From assembly GCF_002940205.1 (NCBI RefSeq), contig NZ_MDSK01000018.1, forward strand, positions 1,818 to 65,817: a stretch of DNA of 64,000 bases. The letters are read 5' to 3'. Position numbers and translations under genes: made by a program. This DNA is from Xanthomonas arboricola pv. guizotiae. GTDB taxonomy: Bacteria; Pseudomonadota; Gammaproteobacteria; Xanthomonadales; Xanthomonadaceae. A model generated the notes under the pieces. The model was given only the letters and a program-made list of their open reading frames with translations, was not told where the DNA came from and ran no database searches. This document shows positions 1 through 9,204 of this stretch, in pieces (positions within the stretch are counted from its first letter, which is position 1; the number at the start of each line of letters is the position of its first letter).

Positions 1-76
1 GCTCAAGGCACTCAGATCCTCGATTTTTTGCCGTTTTGGGCGCATTTGCGGGGTATTACCCAGATTACAGGCGCAC

Positions 77-813
77 CTACCCCGCGGCGGGCATTAACTC
101 TTTGCGCTTCAGCCACAGGTTCGACAGCGCAAACAGCGTCAGCACCTGCGAGGTGTTCTTGGCCAGGCCGCGATAGCGCACCTTGGTGTAGCAAAACTGG
201 CGCTTGATCACACGAAACGGGTGTTCAACCTTCGCGCGCAGGCTGGCCTTGGCGTGCTCCCACCGCTTGGCCAACTTCAGTTCGCGCTTGTTCTTGATCT
301 GCTTCAGCTTCGAGGGCTTTTCCGCGATCAGGTAGCGCAGCTTGCGCTTGCGTTTCATCTCACCGCGCTTCTCAAGCCCGGTGTAGCCACTGTCCCCGCA
401 CACCGTCTCTTCCTTGCCGTGCAGCAGCTTGTGCGCTTGCGTGATATCGGCCACGTTTGCCGCCGTGCATTCGACGTGGTGCACCAACCCGGAGTCATCG
501 TCCACCCCGATGTGCGCCTTCATCCCGAAGTAGTACTGGTTGCCCTTCTTGGTCTGGTGCATCTCCGGATCGCGCTCGCCATCCTTAGGATCGCTCAATG
601 CATACAACGCTGCAAAAAATGGATGCGCAGCATTGTCTCCAGCCGATACGGCTGTCGCCCCTGCTGCCCCGACTTTGGATAGTGCGGCTCGATCAGCCCC
701 AGCAGGTCCTTCCACGGCACGACCTGATCCATCTCGGCCAAGAACACCTCACGCCGCGTCCGCTTGCGCTTGCCGTTGTACTCAGCGTCGCCGAAGGAAA
801 GTTGCATCGTCAT
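77..813 (-). pseudogene. IS5-family transposase remnant (frameshift plus internal deletion)
   Basis: Broken transposase of an IS5/IS1478-like element. The N-terminal part (from MTMQLSFGDAEY) carries the usual IS5 N-terminal domain and runs to RIHFLQRCMH, where it hits a stop. The C-terminal part continues in another frame from YALSDP straight into KDGERDPEMHQ. Family members read RWYALSDP at the junction, so one G appears to be missing. About 100 residues expected between SDP and KDGERDP are also absent. The second catalytic Asp (GDSGYTG) and the Glu (KVEHPFRVIK) remain, but the first Asp normally lies in the missing segment, so the product should be inactive. The element probably starts near 872, where the sequence reads GGGAAGGTCTGAACAA on the minus strand. 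The other end was not recognised and may lie beyond the window edge. Confidence 0.85.
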
Positions 814-903
814 CGTCCCGTTGCCTCTGTGCGATTGTCGCAGGATCATGGGGAATTGTTCAGACCTTCCCTAATGCAGGTCGCAGGCGTTCGTTCGGTT
901 TGC

Positions 904-1308
904 TCAGTTCGACAGCTGATCGCGTTTGGCCAACTGGCCTTCCACGATCTGCAGGATCTCCGCCACTGCAATGCCGAACGAACCGGCATTGCCGGCGTCG
1001 AAGGCGGCCTTCCATTGCGCATAGCCAGGCAGGTAATCCTGATTGGGCGCGGCAGTGCCGACGTGTTCGGCGGCGCTGCGTTCCAGGGTCTGCGCGATCA
1101 CCGGGATGTGCGGCAGCGCGTCCAGGATCCCGTCGGGCAAGCCTGCGTGACGTACCTGGATGTCGCTGATGCTCACGTGCAGGATCTGGCCGCCGTGCGG
1201 GTGCACGTCGATCTGGTTGATCAGCAGCAGCGGGGTCTCGGTTGCAGTCCGCCCGCGGCAGCGCCAGAGCTGGCCGACCGCATAGACGGGAGGGGTGGTG
1301 TCGGGCAT
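904..1308 (-). CDS. Hypothetical protein (134 aa)
   Basis: No family recognised. The start MPDTTPPVYAVGQLW is chosen because GTGGAG lies about 6 bases upstream of the ATG; the open frame extends further upstream, but that part looks like low-quality translation. The protein is soluble-looking, with no signal peptide or membrane segment. The N-terminal half (YAVGQLWRCRGR, LLLINQIDVHPHGG, ILHVSISDIQV) resembles a small beta-rich fold, and the C-terminal half is mostly helical. It ends about 30 bases from the presumed right end of the IS remnant, so it survived the insertion intact. Codon use matches the neighbours. Function unknown. Confidence 0.65.
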   Translation of the reverse strand: MPDTTPPVYAVGQLWRCRGRTATETPLLLINQIDVHPHGGQILHVSISDIQVRHAGLPDGILDALPHIPVIAQTLERSAAEHVGTAAPNQDYLPGYAQWKAAFDAGNAGSFGIAVAEILQIVEGQLAKRDQLSN

Positions 1309-1639
1309 CGGGTACTCCACGATCAAACCGCAATGATGCAATGTGCTTGCGAAGATGGCGACTCTGCGCTGTACCGGACATGGCTGCAGTGGGTCTGGTC
1401 TTCGCCCCGACGTTTGCGCAGTCGCGCCTTGCCCCGCCAAGCGATGTCTGCAGGGGTTGCGTGAGCCTGAGAGCGTGTTGTCTGGATGAGCCCGCTTGTG
1501 GCAAACCGGGATGGCCTGGATCACCGCATCTGGCTGAATGCCAGCACCGGCCAGCACTGCCGCAACGCCTGCAAGCCATGTCAAGATAGCGATTCTTTAA
1601 CTTTCCCAGCTCCCTGCCAGGATCGCAAGGACCGTTTGC
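1309..1639. other. Divergent intergenic gap
   Basis: This stretch lies between two divergent hypothetical genes. Several short open frames cross it, but none has convincing composition or a ribosome binding site. I see no clear terminator, repeat or RNA gene. It presumably holds promoters for both neighbours. Confidence 0.5.
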
Positions 1640-2110
1640 ATGCGCACCGTGTTCCGCCCCGTTGTGTGGGCGCTCGCCCTAGTCTGTAGTCCTGCCCTGA
1701 ATGCCGCATCGCGGCCCGTGGCCGTGCCTGCGCGCACGCCGGTGTCTGCGACCGCCGCTGTTGGCGCCGATGCGGTGGCCAGCGATCCGGCCGTGCCGTT
1801 GCCGGCCACGTTGAAGTCCGGCATGGGCTACCGCGCGTTTGCGCAGGCGGTGATGGAACAGGGCTGGCAGCTGGTGGATCCGCTCGCCGCCGACAGCTGC
1901 ATCGCCGCCGGCGACTGCGCCGTCGAGTTCATCGCGCCCGGCGGCAGTGCGCGCCTGCAGGTGCAGGTGGGCTCGCAGTCCGGTGCGGCGGTGGTCAGTG
2001 GCTGGCGCGCGCAGCAGGTGCCGCTGGATCGCATCGGTAATCCCACCGCAGCGGCGGTGGACGGCAAGGCTGCGCCGGCCGCGTCCAAGGTGGCCGACAA
2101 CCCGCGCTGA
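1640..2110 (+). CDS. Secreted hypothetical protein (156 aa)
   Basis: Probably exported to the periplasm. Residues 1-23 form a signal peptide (MRTVFRPVVWALALV, cleavage likely after ALNA). A low-complexity Ala/Pro/Val linker follows to about residue 50. The remainder (GMGYRAFAQAVMEQGW, SCIAAGDCAVEFIAPGG) contains two Cys residues that could form a disulfide. No enzyme motif is visible. It stands alone, 120 bases before the PAS-AraC regulator on the same strand. Function unknown. Confidence 0.65.
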   Translation: MRTVFRPVVWALALVCSPALNAASRPVAVPARTPVSATAAVGADAVASDPAVPLPATLKSGMGYRAFAQAVMEQGWQLVDPLAADSCIAAGDCAVEFIAPGGSARLQVQVGSQSGAAVVSGWRAQQVPLDRIGNPTAAAVDGKAAPAASKVADNPR

Positions 2111-2229
2111 GTGCAGTGCGCCGGCGTCTGAGGCGCGCGGCGTATCATGGCGCTGCACGCGCTGCGGTCTGCATCGGTGGCGCGTGTGATCGCCAGCAGC
2201 GTCTTTCCCGATCCCGAGTCCAGTCCCGC

Positions 2230-2967
2230 ATGACCTCCTGCATGAAGAGCATCGATCCCGCCGATCTGGAAGCGTTGTTCGATGCGGTGCCGGACGTGCT
2301 GTTCTTCGTCAAGGATCGCGAGGGCCGCTATACCCACGTCAACCAGACCATGCTGCGGCGCCTGGGCCTGAAATCGCGCAAGGAGTTGATCGGCAAGCGC
2401 GTTGCCGAGGTCTATCCCAGCGGGCTGGGGACCAACTACGCCAATCAGGACGAGCAGGTGCTGGCCGGGGAAGTGATCGACAACCTGCTGGAACTGCATC
2501 TGTTCGCCAACCGCGAACCGGGCTGGTGCCTGACCTGCAAACGGCCGCTGCTGGTCGACGGCAAGGTGCAGGGCATCATCGGCATCTCGCGCGATCTGGG
2601 GCCGCAGGACGGGCACGCATCGCAGTACGAAAAACTGCGGCTTGCGCTGGCGTACCTCAACGCCAACTACGCGCAGAACGTGCGGATGCAGGCGCTGGTG
2701 GAGATCACCGGGTTTTCGATGTCCAAGCTGCAACGCTCGTTCCGCAAGGTGTTCCAACTCACCCCGCAACAGGTGCTGGCCAAGCTACGGCTGCAGATGG
2801 CGATGCATCTGCTGCACGGAAACAAGAGCCTCACCGAAATCGGGCATGCCTGCGGTTTCAGCGATCAGAGTGCCTTCGCACGGCAGTTCAAGCTGGCGGT
2901 CGGCATGACGCCACGCGAGTACCGCGCGCTGGCGAACGCGGCGCAGTTTCCTGCCGAACCGGCTTAG
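2230..2967 (+). CDS. PAS domain-containing AraC-family transcriptional regulator
   Basis: A DNA-binding regulator with an N-terminal PAS sensor (about residues 10-125: LFDAVPDVLFFVKDREGRY, later GIIGISRDLGP) and a C-terminal AraC double helix-turn-helix (about 150-235). The second HTH shows the family signature HACGFSDQSAFARQF followed by GMTPREYR. PAS-AraC fusions usually sense a small ligand or cofactor; the ligand here is unknown. The start MTSCMKSID at 2230 is chosen because sequence before it is not protein-like; an ATG at 2242 is also possible. Neither has a strong Shine-Dalgarno. The neighbours do not suggest a target. Confidence 0.88.
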   Translation: MTSCMKSIDPADLEALFDAVPDVLFFVKDREGRYTHVNQTMLRRLGLKSRKELIGKRVAEVYPSGLGTNYANQDEQVLAGEVIDNLLELHLFANREPGWCLTCKRPLLVDGKVQGIIGISRDLGPQDGHASQYEKLRLALAYLNANYAQNVRMQALVEITGFSMSKLQRSFRKVFQLTPQQVLAKLRLQMAMHLLHGNKSLTEIGHACGFSDQSAFARQFKLAVGMTPREYRALANAAQFPAEPA

Positions 2968-3114
2968 CGCGCCCGAGCAAGACGACTGCTCAGTAGCTGA
3001 GTTAGCCGAGCACGTGGCTCCCTTACTGCTTGCCGAGCACTGCGTGAATCCAGCGGAATTCCGGGTTGCAGTCTCGTTTGGTAGATGCAGTCAAAAGCCT
3101 GGGGAGTCGAGTGC

Positions 3115-3217
3115 GCGGTGCCCTCACCGCTTGCGGGACACGCCGTGAATCCGTCCATGGAGGCTCGGTGGCGGCATCCATGCCGCCACACGGTCCCGCA
3201 ATCGGCGAGGGCACCGC
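3115..3217. repeat. MITE-like palindromic element, copy A
   Basis: A 103-bp element bounded by 25-bp imperfect terminal inverted repeats (3115-3139 and 3193-3217, GCGGTGCCCTC.CCG.TTGCGGGAC; two mismatches). Inside is a perfect 10-bp-arm hairpin at 3168-3189 centred on CAT-CC-ATG. The reverse complement aligns with copy B at 3421-3520 through the core GAGCCT.CATGGACG and GGCGTGTCC. No coding capacity. Confidence 0.75.
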
Positions 3218-3420
3218 ACCAGACAGTTGGTCGGCTGTTTTCCTGAAAGCTTGTTGCTCAGCCTGGGCAGAAGAGAAGTTGGTAGGTCACGTGTTGAAAG
3301 CCTGTTGGCTACTCCGCTTGCAGCGGAGAGTCGTTAAGGGCTGGTCGGACCCAGAGCAATCCGCCCAGCGCACCGCATACTCTTGCTTGCAACCGTGGGC
3401 ACCGACTCTCTCGACGGGTC

Positions 3421-3520
3421 CTTGCCCGCTCACCGTCGCGGGACCTTACGCGGCATGGATGCCGCGTAAGAGCCTACATGGACGTACTTGCGGCGTGTCC
3501 TGCGATGGTGGGCGGGCAAG
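3421..3520. repeat. MITE-like palindromic element, copy B
   Basis: A 100-bp relative of copy A in the opposite orientation. It has 24-bp imperfect terminal inverted repeats at 3421-3444 and 3497-3520 (CTTGCCCGC.CACC.TCGC.GGAC). It contains a perfect hairpin with 12-bp arms at 3445-3470 centred on CAT-GG-ATG. The hairpin arm sequence differs from copy A yet stays self-complementary. Confidence 0.75.
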
Positions 3521-3637
3521 GGCCTCGCAGCCGAGTCGCAGCCCGCTGCTCTACTGCCGACCTGGCCGCGCGCACCGATACCCAAAGACATGACCGCGCC
3601 ACAACGTAGAGACAGCCAGGACTCCAAATCGCAGCAT

Positions 3638-3771
3638 CGTTTATGAGACGCTGCCCAAAAAGTCGTTGAAAACTGGCCATCGCAGAGGATGCGCTGGTTT
3701 TCCGTAGAGGATGAATCGCTGCCGCATAAACGACTTGGGCGCGAACGACGTAGAAGTCGTTCGCGCCCAAG
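3638..3771. repeat. Composite inverted repeat with 16-bp perfect hairpin
   Basis: CGTTTATG at 3638-3645 pairs with CATAAACG at 3725-3732. Between them GAAAAC...ATC and GAT...GTTTTC form a nested inverted repeat. Immediately after is a perfect 16-bp stem (3734-3749 with 3756-3771) with loop GTAGAA. It lies just past the 3' end of katE. It has no T-run in either direction, so it is not a classical intrinsic terminator; it may be a small non-autonomous element or an mRNA 3'-end stabiliser. Confidence 0.6.
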
Positions 3772-3795
3772 CCTGCGCAGCCCATGCGGATGCGG

Positions 3796-5904
<2,109 letters not shown>

Positions 5905-6109
5905 GGGACTCCACTCTGGCGGGCTTGAAATGCGGGCTGATCCACTGAGCCTGGGAGTGGCGCTGTTAAGTGCACGTGTCTGCATGCGAACGAATACTCA
6001 CATGCAGCCAAAAGCTTGCGCTGGATCGCAGCTGCCCGATGCGTCTGTCACGCAATGCACCGATGCACGGTCTGCAACGCATGCAGCGAACGCGACCGGT
6101 ACATGCCGA

Positions 6110-6964
6110 CTACAGCAGATCCAGCGGCTGCTTGCGTGTCGGTGGCGGGAACGCACGGTCCAGTTCGGCAAGGTCCTGCGCGTCCAGTTGCAGCGTGCAC
6201 GCCGCTGCATTCGCGCGCACATGTGCAGGCGTTCCCGATTCGGGAATGGCAATGACCCGGCCACTGCGGATTGCCCATGCCAGCGCTACCGCAGTTGCGG
6301 CCACGCCGCGTCGCTCGCCGATCGCGTGCAGTACCGGGTGATCCAGCAATGCGCGGCTGCCAAGCGGCGAATACGCCATCACCGTCACCTCGTGCTGTGC
6401 GCACCACGGCAGCAGATCGAACTCGATGCCGCGGCTACCGGCGTGATACAGCACCTGATTGACCAGGCAATGCTGGCCGCCCTCGATCTCCCACAGCTCC
6501 TGCATGTCCTCCACATCGAAATTCGATACGCCCCAGTCGCGGATCTTGCCGGCATCACGCAAGGCCTCGAAGGCATCGACCACTTCGCGTAGCTCGCTGC
6601 CACCGCGCCAGTGCAGCAGATACAGATCCAGCGTGCGCACGCCAAGCCGCTGCAGGCTGGCCTCGCAGGCACGCGCGATGCCGCGTGCGCTGGCATTGCT
6701 CGGCAAGACCTTCGACACCAGATACGGCGGCTGCGCGCTGCCGATAGCCTGGCTGATCAGTTGCTCGGAGCGCCCGTTGCCATACATTTCGGCGGTATCG
6801 ATCAAGCGCATGCCCAACTGCTGGCCGGTCTGTAATGCGTCGATTTCCTGCTGCGGCGCATGTCGGCCCTGGCCTAGATTCCAGGAGCCCATGCCGAGCG
6901 CAGGCACGTTTCGCCCATTGCGCAGGCGCACTTCGGGGCAATGCGGAAAGGTGGGTTCGGACAT
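6110..6964 (-). CDS. Aldo/keto reductase
   Basis: NAD(P)H-dependent carbonyl reductase of the AKR superfamily with a TIM-barrel fold, 284 residues. The catalytic tetrad is complete: Asp56 and Tyr61 (DTAEMYGNGRSE), Lys85 (VSKVLP) and His118 (YLLHW). The GVSNF motif and the cofactor-binding region near IPESG are also visible. The ATG has a good AGGAG 7 bases upstream. It lies about 200 bases upstream of katE on the same strand and 58 bases downstream of the carboxylesterase, so it may be cotranscribed with the latter. The physiological substrate is unknown. Confidence 0.92.
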   Translation of the reverse strand: MSEPTFPHCPEVRLRNGRNVPALGMGSWNLGQGRHAPQQEIDALQTGQQLGMRLIDTAEMYGNGRSEQLISQAIGSAQPPYLVSKVLPSNASARGIARACEASLQRLGVRTLDLYLLHWRGGSELREVVDAFEALRDAGKIRDWGVSNFDVEDMQELWEIEGGQHCLVNQVLYHAGSRGIEFDLLPWCAQHEVTVMAYSPLGSRALLDHPVLHAIGERRGVAATAVALAWAIRSGRVIAIPESGTPAHVRANAAACTLQLDAQDLAELDRAFPPPTRKQPLDLL

Positions 6965-7022
6965 CTGTCACTCCTGTAGCGTCGGATTGGGTGTGACAGC
7001 ATTCGCCATCTCTGCTGCCGTT

Positions 7023-8675
7023 CTAATGCAACGGTGGCTGCGCGGATGTGGAGGCGATGTGCGCTTGCGCATCCCAGAACGCGCAGCGATGCCGTTGTAC
7101 GAAGTCGGGCGTTGCACCGATCCTGCCCGGCGACAGCGTCAACGGGGTGTCTCCATCGAAGCGCGGCCACTGCGGCCGGCCGCCACCGTTCGGATCGCCG
7201 GTGCGTGCAAACGCGCCCCAGTAATCCTGCAGCGTATCGGCGAAGGCCTGCTGCGCCGGCGTGAACGCCGGCGCGCCACTGAGCACCCACGGACGCTGGA
7301 ACAGGTACACCAGCTCGGACGCGTGATACGCGCCCAGCGGATGCGAGAACGGCAGGCGCAACAGGCCGTAAGGCGCCTGCGGGTCGTCGAATTCGTACGC
7401 ATACACCGGCGCGCGGCTGCGCAAGGCCTGGCCCAGCCTACGTGTTGGGCAAGCGAATCCACCATCGGTGACGATGTCGGCAAACGCATCCCAGCGCGAT
7501 TGCGCGGCAACGTCCGCGTAGCGCGCCATGATCGCGCTAGGGTCGGCATGCATGCGCTTGAGGCGTGCCTCATAACCGCTGCGCAGGTTGAGCTTGCCGA
7601 TGTAGGACAGCAGCTGCGCAAACAGCCGCCCTTCGTTGCGGTTGCTGCCGATCAGCACCGGCACCTGCGCGTCTTGAAGGTTGGCGATCGCCTTGGCGGG
7701 CGGCAACGGCAACACCTCGCCGCCGGACATCGGCGCCCACGCATCGCTGCCGGTCAGGCCACGGCGCTGCGGTTTTGCATCGGCCACGGTGTCAGCGGGC
7801 AATGCGCGCAGGCACGCGGCAACATCGCCTGCGCGCTCGCAGCCAAGCGTCTGCGCCATGCGCACACCGCCGCGCTCGGCTTCGGCACGTGGCAGGCTGG
7901 AATCGCTGGCCAGGCAACTGCCGCTCTGCAGGATTGCGCGTTGGAACAGACCGGCCGCGCCCGGTGCGGCCAGTTGATAGCAGATGCTCCAGGCACCGGC
8001 CGATTCGCCGAAGACGGTGACGTTGTGCGCATCGCCGCCGAAGACGGCGATATTGCGCCTGACCCAGCGCAACGCAGCCTGTTGATCGAGCAATCCGTAT
8101 GCGCCTTCGCCCTCGCCACGCAGCGCCGGATGCGCAAAGAAACCGAACACTCCCAGCCGGTAATTGGGCGCCACCACGATGACGTTCTGCCGCGCGGCCA
8201 ATGCACTCAGGTCGTAGTCGACATTGCTGCCCAGCTCCAGCGCGCCACCGTAGATCCACACCATCACTGCGCGCGGATGCGCCGGCGCAGGGCCGGGTGG
8301 CGCATAGACGTTGAGGGTGAGGCAATCCTCGGACACCTGCTTCTGCCCGAAGCGATAACGCGGCAGGCACGCCGGCCCGGCCTGGGTGGCATCGCGGACT
8401 CCCTTCCAGGCTGGCGCCGCCTGCGGCGCGCGAAAGCGCAATGCGCCCACCGGCGACGCGGCGAACGGCACGCCCAAGAACACCCGCCCCTGCGCGCCGG
8501 CAACACCGCGGACTGCGCCGGCATCGGTCTGCACCACCTCGGCCTGCGCATCGGCCGCGTGCACCAGCGCCGGCACCTCGCCAGGACGGCGTGGCGCGCA
8601 CGCGGTCACTGCAAGGCTGGCAAGCAGCAGGCAGGCCAGGTGACGTGTCAATGAAGCTCTGTCGCGCTCGATCAC
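7023..8675 (-). CDS. Type B carboxylesterase, predicted lipoprotein
   Basis: Alpha/beta hydrolase of the carboxylesterase B/cholinesterase family, 550 residues. The catalytic Ser225 lies in GESAG, the acidic residue is in NRNEGRLF, and the His is in HASELVYLF. An oxyanion region (WIYGGALELGS) and the early EDCLTLNVYAP motif are typical. The N-terminus has a hydrophobic stretch ending in LAVTAC, a lipobox, so the enzyme is probably anchored in the envelope and acts on exogenous esters. The start is a GTG; GAGG lies about 13 bases upstream, which is rather far, so the exact start is uncertain. The aldo/keto reductase follows 58 bases downstream. Confidence 0.9.
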   Translation of the reverse strand: MIERDRASLTRHLACLLLASLAVTACAPRRPGEVPALVHAADAQAEVVQTDAGAVRGVAGAQGRVFLGVPFAASPVGALRFRAPQAAPAWKGVRDATQAGPACLPRYRFGQKQVSEDCLTLNVYAPPGPAPAHPRAVMVWIYGGALELGSNVDYDLSALAARQNVIVVAPNYRLGVFGFFAHPALRGEGEGAYGLLDQQAALRWVRRNIAVFGGDAHNVTVFGESAGAWSICYQLAAPGAAGLFQRAILQSGSCLASDSSLPRAEAERGGVRMAQTLGCERAGDVAACLRALPADTVADAKPQRRGLTGSDAWAPMSGGEVLPLPPAKAIANLQDAQVPVLIGSNRNEGRLFAQLLSYIGKLNLRSGYEARLKRMHADPSAIMARYADVAAQSRWDAFADIVTDGGFACPTRRLGQALRSRAPVYAYEFDDPQAPYGLLRLPFSHPLGAYHASELVYLFQRPWVLSGAPAFTPAQQAFADTLQDYWGAFARTGDPNGGGRPQWPRFDGDTPLTLSPGRIGATPDFVQRHRCAFWDAQAHIASTSAQPPLH

Positions 8676-9204
8676 TGTCTGTTGTGTCCTCTCTCAGGCG
8701 TACATCATCGCGAGCGGACGTGTAGGGAAGGAAAACGCGTGGGCTGCCTGAGTGAGAGCGGCCGATAGACTCGCCCGAACGCTGTGGGATGGTGGCAAGG
8801 TATTGCCTGACGCGTGCAGTGATGTCGGCAATGGCCGTCACATCGGTTGGATCGAAGGACCCCGATCGAGAGCCTCTGCGGCATGGATGGCGCACAACGG
8901 CCGTGCCGGCGGCGCGTCCTGCACTATGGGCGGGCACGGGCCCTGCAGTCAGGCCGCAGATCATCCGCTCTGCAACTGACGCCTCCACGCCGTTCAACTA
9001 TCTCTCGATGCGGCCTGGACAGTGAGGTCTAACGGCGAGGTTCCCGCGCCGAGCGGTGGTCGCATACGCCGCAGGCGCTTGCCGCACGCGCGCGATGTGT
9101 CCAGAACACAGCACCGCAGCCGCAGCCGCAAAAAAACGAAAAATCCGGCCCGGGATTGCTCGGGCCGGGTTTCAATGCCGCACGTCAATGCCGCATGTCA
9201 ACGC
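8676..9204. other. Intergenic region with degenerate palindromic element
   Basis: A 529-base gap without a credible gene. Around 8860-8950 it has a degraded relative of copies A and B (GAGAGCCT, GCGGCATGGATGG, then GGCGCGTCCTGCA.TATGGGCGGGCA), in which the hairpin is no longer perfect. The gcvP terminator occupies 9139-9168. Confidence 0.55.
9139..9168 (-). terminator. Intrinsic terminator of gcvP
   Basis: On the minus strand an 8-bp GC stem (CCGGCCCG with CGGGCCGG, loop of about 8) is followed by ATTTTTCG. It lies about 35 bases after the gcvP stop codon. Confidence 0.85.

Larger units (their letters stand above)
2968..3795. other. Repeat-rich intergenic region
   Basis: This 828-base gap holds no credible gene. 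It contains two related palindromic elements with terminal inverted repeats (3115-3217 and 3421-3520, listed separately) and a composite inverted repeat with a long hairpin (3638-3771). Open frames crossing it are by-products of these repeats. Confidence 0.7.

Noticed and set aside
598..1464. 288-residue plus-strand frame over the IS remnant and next gene
   Set aside because: Antisense to the transposase remnant and to the 134-residue gene; composition is not protein-like.
6459..8654. 731-residue plus-strand open frame
   Set aside because: It runs antisense to the aldo/keto reductase and the carboxylesterase, both with complete active sites.
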